A stretch of 42,900 bases of DNA, from positions 1 through 42,900 of the forward strand of contig JAKPQQ010000299.1 in assembly GCA_029557215.1 (NCBI GenBank), read 5' to 3'. The notes below the pieces were generated by a model. That model did no database searches. It was not told the DNA's origin and saw only the letters and a list, made by a program, of their open reading frames with translations. The DNA comes from Fibrobacterota bacterium (GTDB lineage: Bacteria > Fibrobacterota > Fibrobacteria > UBA5070). The translations under genes were made by a program, and so were the position numbers. Below, one piece after another: positions 1 to 6,800 of this stretch (within the stretch, counting starts at the first letter, position 1; every line of letters starts with the position of its first letter).

Positions 1-414
1 CACCGATTTGCCGCTGCCCAGCCAGGTGTGGACTTTCGAGCGTTCCTCCTTGCCGTCCTTGGTCAGGAAGCTGTACAGGCGAAACGTCACATTTTCCAGA
101 TTGGCGCTTCCGGTGACCTTGGCGTCGACGGCCATCTCGAAGGGCTCGTCGCAGCGTAGCTCCTCGGTGGGAGTCAGAAACCGGCAGTTGGACAGAGCGA
201 CCTGGTTCTGCGAGGCGGCGGAACTCGCGGGCTCGGGGTTGTCCTCGCGGCACTCCTTGAGGTAGTTGGGATTCACCGTGCCCTGGCCCACCGAGGAACC
301 CGCGGCAGGTCCGGTCTTCTTCTCGAAGATCGACTTGTCGATGCTGCCGGGGTGGGCGGTGGACTGATCGAGGAGTTTGGCGCCGGAGGGGTTGCTGGCG
401 CGGGGATTTGTCAT
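1..414 (-). CDS. Hypothetical protein, C-terminus beyond the window
   Basis: The reading frame is open for 138 codons from an ATG at 414 to the window edge and has no stop, so the gene is cut by the left boundary. AAGGA lies about 8 bases before the ATG, which supports the start. The visible part begins MTNPRASNPSGAKLLDQS, has no signal peptide, and is low-complexity and polar for about 55 residues (Gly/Ser/Asn/Pro). A beta-rich stretch follows (LSNCRFLTPTEELRCDEPFE, then VTFRLYSF) that could be the start of an Ig-like domain. Two cysteines about 12 residues apart (in LSNCRF and ELRCDE) are visible. I do not recognise the family. The Ig-like pattern loosely recalls modules of secreted or type VI-associated proteins, but that is a guess. 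The gene is transcribed in the same direction as the membrane protein at 434-1660, 19 bases behind it, so it may be the downstream gene of that unit. Confidence 0.6.
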   Translation of the reverse strand, partial: MTNPRASNPSGAKLLDQSTAHPGSIDKSIFEKKTGPAAGSSVGQGTVNPNYLKECREDNPEPASSAASQNQVALSNCRFLTPTEELRCDEPFEMAVDAKVTGSANLENVTFRLYSFLTKDGKEERSKVHTWLGSGKSV

Positions 415-433
415 TGAGGAATTCCTTGAAGGC

Positions 434-1660
434 TCAGTAACGTTTCATGGCTTGTCTCGCGGGGGACGTCAAATCTGTCAAGGCGGCAGCATCACTTCCC
501 GCATGGCGGCACTCGCGTTCCCGGTCCGTGTATCCATCGGCCCGAGTAACTGACCAAGCCAACAATCCGAGCACCAGTGAGCTGTTCCAGAACGCAACCT
601 CGAAGTACCCGCGGTTGATGTTGAAGAAAGAGCCATCAAGCAAGGTTGGCACCAGCAACGAAGCCATCGGGAGAAAAGAAACCCAAAATGCCGCAGCCAT
701 CCGTTTTTCAAGGCTCGTAGCCATCATCCCAATCCATGGTGAGAGTGCGAGGATCGCCAAGGGGAGCCAAGGAGACTGGATGGAACCCTGTATTCGCAAT
801 GGATTCCAGTCACGAAAGACTGGCCACCCCCAGACTGCAATGAGAATGGCAAACGGAAGGAGAGCAACGAAGATCGCCACCCCGCTCCATATCGACCCAT
901 CCCTCCAACGCCTTTGCGACACGATTTCCGAACCTGCCCAAACCAAGATCGGTGCCACGAAACTAGCACGAGTACAACCCACAACGCCCGCAAGAGCTCC
1001 ACTGCAAACAACCGCAAACCATTTTCGCGAAAGGCCTGAAAGCAAAAAGGCTCCCACCAGCGCTGCGTTCGCCACAATGTTCGACCTGACCACAAGCTCG
1101 TACCAAACCGGTAATGATGTCGCGAGAGCCATGACCAACGGGCCTCGCCCGTTCTTCGGGATCGTGAAAACAAGCACAGCCAAGCTCACCAGGGGAAACC
1201 AGCCGATCTCACCAACCGCCCAAGCCGGTATGCCAACCAAATAGAGCCAAGGAAAAGGAACAGGGGGAGGGACGTTGAACCTGGACGAAGCGAGGTACGG
1301 ATACTGCCCATCAAACAACCGAGTCAGGAAATTGGACATCAGTTCCCACCTGTCCACACGCAAGGACTCCTGAGGAACCATCCACCATGCCACAGCGCAG
1401 AATCCGACGGCAAGAACACCTATCCAAGGATAGAGTCTACGTTGAACATGCTTGGGCACTACAACGCACAAAAGTGGTGCCAGCGCCGTCAGCAACATCA
1501 CCAAAGCCAGCTTCCAACCGGAAACCGCACGACCGACGTATCGATGAGCTGTTTCGGCATTGGCGATCATCGATACCGCAAACACAGCAGGAACCAGCCA
1601 AACCGTGGTCAATTTTTCTAGCCAAGTTCGGTGCAGAATTTTCACTCGTGATAAGTTCAT
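434..1660 (-). CDS. Polytopic membrane protein, glycosyltransferase-C-like
   Basis: 408 residues with about 10-11 hydrophobic segments. The start is the ATG at 1660 (MNLSRVKILHRTWLEK); the frame stays open upstream but would overlap the divergent gene at 1808, so the longer version was rejected. After the second or third membrane segment comes a loop with LRVDRWELMSNFLTRLFDGQ-YPY, then GEIGWFPLVSL and WYELVVRSNIVANA. The same landmarks occur in order in the protein at 2557-3654 (IRVDRYEM, INPY, GEIGW, WWEIICRSTIFAN), so the two are paralogues. An acidic loop after an early membrane segment in a many-span protein is typical of GT-C glycosyltransferases that use polyprenyl-phosphate sugars. The function is inferred from this layout and from the GT2 neighbour, not from a recognised Pfam family. 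GC is lower than in most of the window. The C-terminus is closely matched by the remnant at 9315-9422. Confidence 0.7.
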   Translation of the reverse strand: MNLSRVKILHRTWLEKLTTVWLVPAVFAVSMIANAETAHRYVGRAVSGWKLALVMLLTALAPLLCVVVPKHVQRRLYPWIGVLAVGFCAVAWWMVPQESLRVDRWELMSNFLTRLFDGQYPYLASSRFNVPPPVPFPWLYLVGIPAWAVGEIGWFPLVSLAVLVFTIPKNGRGPLVMALATSLPVWYELVVRSNIVANAALVGAFLLSGLSRKWFAVVCSGALAGVVGCTRASFVAPILVWAGSEIVSQRRWRDGSIWSGVAIFVALLPFAILIAVWGWPVFRDWNPLRIQGSIQSPWLPLAILALSPWIGMMATSLEKRMAAAFWVSFLPMASLLVPTLLDGSFFNINRGYFEVAFWNSSLVLGLLAWSVTRADGYTDRERECRHAGSDAAALTDLTSPARQAMKRY

Positions 1661-1744
1661 CAAGGTTCGCAAACTAGCCTTCCCAGGGCCTATATGGAAA
1701 GATCCAAATTTCAGGGCTGAAATAATCAACTCTTGGTGACAAAC

Positions 1745-1759
1745 CATCAACGCTTGATG
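1745..1759. promoter_or_regulatory. Inverted repeat in the divergent intergenic region
   Basis: CATCAA-CGC-TTGATG is a perfect 6-3-6 inverted repeat in the 147-base, AT-rich space between the divergent genes at 1660 (minus) and 1808 (plus). Its position fits an operator or a promoter element serving both sides. No convincing -35/-10 pair could be placed on either strand, though TATAAC at about 1791 lies 11 bases before the plus-strand ATG. A repeat this short could occur by chance. Confidence 0.25.
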
Positions 1760-1807
1760 CGTCGAGTCTGCTGCAAATCTGAAAATCACATATAACTTCA
1801 GGTATCT

Positions 1808-2560
1808 ATGCTCAACGGTAAGTCCATCTGCGTCGTGATGCCCGCCTACAACGCGGCTGCAACCTTGCAGCAAACCTATGCAGACATTCCAAAAGACATC
1901 GTGGACAAAGTTGTCCTTGTCGACGACGCATCCACCGACAACACTCGGAAAATCGCAAGAACTTTGGGGCTTGATTTTTTAGAACATGGCTCCAATAAAG
2001 GGTACGGAGCAAATCAAAAAACGTGTTATACGCATGCATTAAAATTGGACATGGACATTATCATTATGCTCCACCCCGATTATCAGTACTCCCCACGATT
2101 GATTGGCGCCCTAGCATCAATGATTGCCTATGGAGAATACGATGCCGTCATAGCCTCTAGGATCCTTGGTGCTGGAGCGCTGCTAGGAGGGATGCCATAC
2201 TATAAATACATAAGCAATCGACTCTTGACCTTTGCTCAAAATATCCTGTGCAACCGAAAATTCTCTGAATATCATTCTGGGTACCGAGCCTACGCTAAGA
2301 ACGTCCTAAATTCGATTTGTTTTGAAGCCAACTCCGACGGCTTTGTTTTTGATAATCAGCTATTCATGCAGATGCTTGCTGGCGACTTCCGAATCGGGGA
2401 GATTTCTTGCCCAACGCGATATTTTCCGGAAGCTTCCAGCATCAGGTTCTGGCCCTCTGTTAAATACGGCTTAGGGTGTCTTACAGAAGGGTTTTCATTT
2501 CTACTTCATCGTTGGGGTATCCGGCATAACTCTAGACTTCGAACCAAGGACGTGCTGTGA
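1808..2560 (+). CDS. GT2 family glycosyltransferase, polyprenyl-phosphate sugar synthase-like
   Basis: 250 residues, a GT-A fold enzyme of the dolichol/undecaprenyl-phosphate mannosyl- or glucosyltransferase type. The N-terminus has the family pattern ICVVMPAYNAAATL followed by VVLVDDASTDNT. GSNKGYGANQKT matches the usual N-x-G-x-G loop, and IIIMLHPDYQYSP is the metal-binding D-x-Q/D segment. SGYRAY at about residue 157 is the acceptor-loop motif common in this subfamily. No C-terminal membrane segments are present, so it is probably peripheral. Its stop overlaps the start of the membrane protein at 2557 (GTGA). Pairing a GT2 lipid-sugar synthase with a GT-C-like protein suggests that one makes a lipid-linked sugar donor and the other uses it outside the cytoplasmic membrane. 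The DNA is markedly AT-richer than most of the window, which suggests transfer. The sugar is unknown. Confidence 0.88.
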   Translation: MLNGKSICVVMPAYNAAATLQQTYADIPKDIVDKVVLVDDASTDNTRKIARTLGLDFLEHGSNKGYGANQKTCYTHALKLDMDIIIMLHPDYQYSPRLIGALASMIAYGEYDAVIASRILGAGALLGGMPYYKYISNRLLTFAQNILCNRKFSEYHSGYRAYAKNVLNSICFEANSDGFVFDNQLFMQMLAGDFRIGEISCPTRYFPEASSIRFWPSVKYGLGCLTEGFSFLLHRWGIRHNSRLRTKDVL

Positions 2561-3654
2561 GGCTTTACTGGCACCTAGGAATGTGGATTTTCGTGAATTT
2601 ACTTTTCACCTTCAAGTACCTATCTCGTGCAGGTAACTGGGCTCCCTTGTTAGCCATCTTGACAATTACTTTTGCTGCAGCATTAACATTTTGGATTACG
2701 GGAAAAACGAGAACTGATACCCAACGAAACACACTCACCTGGCTTTCCTCCACTTTATTTGTCGCTACAGCCTTGACAGGATTCATACTAATACCCGTCG
2801 AACTCATTCGCGTTGACCGCTACGAAATGATTCGATTATTCTGGGAAAACGCTTTTTCCGGGATTAACCCTTATACCCCAAGAGTTCTTGGCGTATCAAA
2901 TGTCCCAAGCCAATTCCCGGTCTACTTCCTCCTAGCCTTGCCATTTCATTTGATCGGGGAAATTGGCTGGATCCCCGTATTATCCGTATTATCCCTAGCC
3001 TGGCTATTAAACAAGTCTAGCGCATTCGGAAGTCGAAATACAGCTTCCATAATTTGTCTTTTTCTCCTATCGCCAGCTCTTTGGTGGGAGATCATTTGTC
3101 GAAGTACGATTTTTGCGAATTCGGTTTTAATACTTTTCGCGTCTCTCCCTCTACTGATGAGCCCCGAGAAAACCCTTGGAAAAAGGTCGCAGCTATTTCT
3201 GGGCTTAGCAACCGCTACGCGATCCGTAGCTTTCCTTGTGACATTCCCAATCCTACTTAATCGAATCTACCTTTCTCCAAAACGCTGGATAATTCCTAGT
3301 GCCACAGTACTTGGTGTTTCGATATCCGCGATTCTTCCATTATTCTTGCCTTTTTTCCATGACTGGGGGCCATTCAAGGTAAATGGACTATTCCTACCAA
3401 CTTGGGTCATGGCGGTTGTTGCATTGCTTACTTGCGTTGCCTCGTTTCGAATTAGAGATATGAAATCTGTTTTAGCCGTTTCAGTGATAGCATTAGATCT
3501 CTTTGTTGTGTTATATGCAGGACGCATCCTACTTTCGGAAGGATGGAACTCGTCTTTCTTTGGAAGCGCAGTCGATATCTCCTACTTTCTGCTTAGCGCT
3601 CCATTTCATCTCTACCTGCTCTTTAACGCCCCCGATGGGCGCGAATCTCTTTGA
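2557..3654 (+). CDS. Polytopic membrane protein, glycosyltransferase-C-like (paralogue)
   Basis: 365 residues with about 10 predicted membrane spans. The start is a GTG inside the GTGA overlap with the preceding glycosyltransferase, indicating translational coupling. Landmarks shared with the protein encoded at 434-1660 are LIRVDRYEMIRLFWENAF, INPYTP, SNVP, LIGEIGWIPVLSV, WWEIICRSTIFANS and, near the C-terminus, FFHDWGPFKVNG (compare FRDWNPLRIQG). The conserved Arg-Asp-Arg loop after the third span is the likely functional site. Identity looks low to moderate over the full length, so this is an old duplication or two separately acquired members. Composition is AT-rich like its partner. It is followed by a strong hairpin at 3728-3768. 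Activity as a lipid-linked-sugar-dependent transferase is inferred. Confidence 0.75.
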   Translation: MRLYWHLGMWIFVNLLFTFKYLSRAGNWAPLLAILTITFAAALTFWITGKTRTDTQRNTLTWLSSTLFVATALTGFILIPVELIRVDRYEMIRLFWENAFSGINPYTPRVLGVSNVPSQFPVYFLLALPFHLIGEIGWIPVLSVLSLAWLLNKSSAFGSRNTASIICLFLLSPALWWEIICRSTIFANSVLILFASLPLLMSPEKTLGKRSQLFLGLATATRSVAFLVTFPILLNRIYLSPKRWIIPSATVLGVSISAILPLFLPFFHDWGPFKVNGLFLPTWVMAVVALLTCVASFRIRDMKSVLAVSVIALDLFVVLYAGRILLSEGWNSSFFGSAVDISYFLLSAPFHLYLLFNAPDGRESL

Positions 3655-3727
3655 GATTATTGATCTCTGACATCGTCGATATCGACATCAGCAGCAACTC
3701 ACACTAACTGCTCTTCCCTGCCAAATG

Positions 3728-3768
3728 ACAACGACACTTCTTTAGGCAAGCCTAAGAAGTGTCGTTGT
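3728..3768. terminator. Bidirectional hairpin between convergent genes
   Basis: The arms ACAACGACACTTCTTTAGGC and GCCTAAGAAGTGTCGTTGT form a stem of about 19 base pairs with one bulged T and a 2-base AA loop. The plus strand continues TTGAAATCAATTT and the minus strand has only a short T run, so the U-tract is weak. It lies between the end of the plus-strand membrane protein (3654) and the end of the minus-strand lipoprotein (3844), where a shared terminator is expected. Confidence 0.75.
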
Positions 3769-3843
3769 TTGAAATCAATTTAGCCAGAGATGCTGATCGA
3801 ATCATTCTGCTTCCCTGGCAATAATCTCAATCGAATTTTGGAA

Positions 3844-6800
3844 TCAAGGAGCGGTGATCGGAATTGGCGAATAGTCGGGCGACACAACCTCCGATCCAGG
3901 ATCCCCGTACCAATGAATATTGATCAACTGTTCATCATTTGACCCAATCCTTACAAGGCGACCGTCGGAGGCCACAGCAATGGCATGATATAAACCAACG
4001 GCAAACTCTTTGAATCCAGAACCAATTCTCATCGGAGCAAAAACATTTTCATCCCCAGAGGTTGGAACCATTCCCGTATTCGCCCCTGAATTCGCTCCTG
4101 ACCCCCAATATTGACCACTCGCATCCTTGTAGTAGGAACTGTAATTACCTGCATACACTTGATCTGCCCGAAACGAGGTGGTTCTGGGCGTACCATCTGG
4201 ACCGACCGTTACACCGAAAGTCTGACCATTCGTTCCATCTCCAAACGTTCTGACATACCCATCCACTCCCAGCGCGAGGGTATGAGTTCCCCCTGCGGCA
4301 ATCGACTTGATATTGCTTAGTACATGCTTTGGAAGCATCGCGTTGGCCATAGACGGATCTCCGAGCTGGCCATGTCCATTAAATCCAACCGTCCATAGAG
4401 AACCATCCACCTTCAAAATCCCATAATGTAGGGCCCCAGCGCTGATCTGGATGGCATCCGTAGCGATCAAAACTGGTGAATGCCGTTCTTCCGTTGTCCC
4501 ATCACCAAGTTCACCAATCGTATTCGTGCCCATGGCATACACTTTTCCTGTCGAGGTCAGGAATACTGTGAAGGCAAAGTTGCCTGTCGCTCCGCCTGTC
4601 ACAGCTACGACGTCAGAAGCGACCTTGACTGGCGTCCATCGATCCACCGTCGTTCCATCTCCAAGTTGGCCATGATTGTTTCGACCACAGGCCCAGAGTG
4701 ATCCGTCAGTCTTGATAATCATCGTATGTTCTCCCGCTTGCGCGACCGTTTTCACACCAGTCCATAGCATGACTGGTGACAATCGATCTTCGTCATCGCC
4801 CAACCCGAGTTTCCCATATCGATTTGAACCCGATACGTAAAGAGTGTCCCCAACTAGATAGAACGAACTCAAGGAAAGAGCGTTCAAAACAGGCTTTGCT
4901 TGATGAATGATATAACGAACCGTATCGTAGGTAGCTACACCTTTATACCAAGTACGCGTTTGGAATGTGCGCGTCTGATCAATGAGAAACGGGTTCTTGG
5001 CATTTATCCAAGTGATTCCATCCAAATTATACTGGATCGAGTCAGCAACAGAAGCTGTCAACGTATTCATCACACTACCCAAATAATGCCCTGGTAATGG
5101 AGAGTAAGTGCATTTCGGCACCTTCCGCGTCAACGTCACCGAACTGCTCGCGCTGTTCGTTTTCGCGTCAGTGGCCTCGATGATGAAGGTGTTGGCACCG
5201 TAGGCCAGATTCACCGTTCGGGAGTAGGTGGTGCCAGATCCCGTCACGGTAACGCCGCCGATCGACACCGAACTCACGCCCACATTGTCCGTCACCGTCA
5301 CGGAGATCACGAACGATGTCGTCGCGTCGGACACCGTCATGTCGGTGGTCGGAGTCTTCAGCACGATCACAGGCTTGGTCTGGTCAAGACGAGTCACCAC
5401 GATTTGGGTGGTCGACTTGAGACCCGAAACGTCCTCCGCAACCACTTCGAACGAGTTCGCACCGTAGGCCAGGTTCACCGTGCGAGAATAGGTGTTGCCA
5501 GACTTGGTCGCGGCCACGCCACCGATCAAAACCGATTTCACACCGATATTGTCCGTCACGTCGAACGACAACGCGATCGAGCTCGTCGCGTCGGCCACGG
5601 TCGTGTCCTTGCTCGGACTCTTTGCCACAATCGTCGGCTTGGTCGCGTCGGCGGAGCGTGTCACCACCAGGGTGTCCTTGGACTCGTTGTTCGCGGCATC
5701 GGTAGCGACAACCACGAACGAGTTCCCACCGGGCACCAAACTCACCGTACGCGAGTACACGCCACCGGAACCAGTCGCATCCACGCCACCAATCGTCACC
5801 GACTTCACTCCCACGTTGTCCGTCACCGTGAACGACAGGGCGATCGAACTCGTCGCGTCGGACACCGTCGTGTCCTTGCTCGGAGCCTTCGCCACGATCA
5901 CAGGCTTGGTCTGGTCGAGCCGGATCACCGTGACCGTGTCGACCGACCTCAGACCCGACGAATCCTCGGCGAGCACCTGGATCATGTTCACGCCATAGGC
6001 CAGGCTCACCGTGCGCGCGTACACCTCACCGGTACCCGGCACCGTCGTGCCGCCGATCGAAACGCTCTTCACCCCGATGTTGTCGGTCACGGTGAACGAA
6101 AGCGAGATCGAGCTCGTCGCGTCGGACACCGTCGTGTCCTTGGTCGGAGCCTTCCGGCTGATCAATGGACGTTGGGTGTCCGCCGAACGCGTCACCACCA
6201 AGGTGGCCTTGGCGTCGTTTCCAGCCGCATCCCTGGCAACGATTTCAAAGGTGTTCGCGCCCACGACGAGATTCGTCGTCTTCTTGTAGACCCCGGCATC
6301 GCCGACGATTTCCTCCGTGCCGATCTTGACCGACGAAACCTGTTCGTTGTCGGTCACGCGGAACACCAGTTCGATGCTCCGTTGTCCGACAGCCACCGTC
6401 GTGTCCTTGCTGGGCGACACCAGCGTGATCACAGGCTTGACCGCGTCGCCCCCGCGCGTGACCACGATCGTGTCGTAGGCCTTGTTCCCCGTCGCATCCT
6501 CGGCGTAGATCGGGAAACGGTTCTCCCCGGAGACCAACGCGACCGTATCCGAATAGATGATATCGGAACTTGTCACCGTCTCGCCCTTGATGGTCACCTT
6601 GGAAACCCGGTCGTTGTCGGTCACCTTCCAGACCAGGACCGCCGATGTCGTTTCGTAGGGAACCCCACCGGCTCCCGACACGACGGCGATCTTGGGAGGA
6701 ACCGCATCCTTCGATCGGACGATCTTCACCGAATCGATCTTCGTGTTGCCGCTGACGTCCTGGGCCTTGACCAGGATCTGGCGGCCACCGACCGGCAGAT

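Noticed and set aside
1661..1873. Longer start (1873) for the membrane protein at 434-1660
   Set aside because: The extension would overlap the divergent GT2 start at 1808 and lacks a ribosome-binding site; the hydrophobic pattern starts after 1660.
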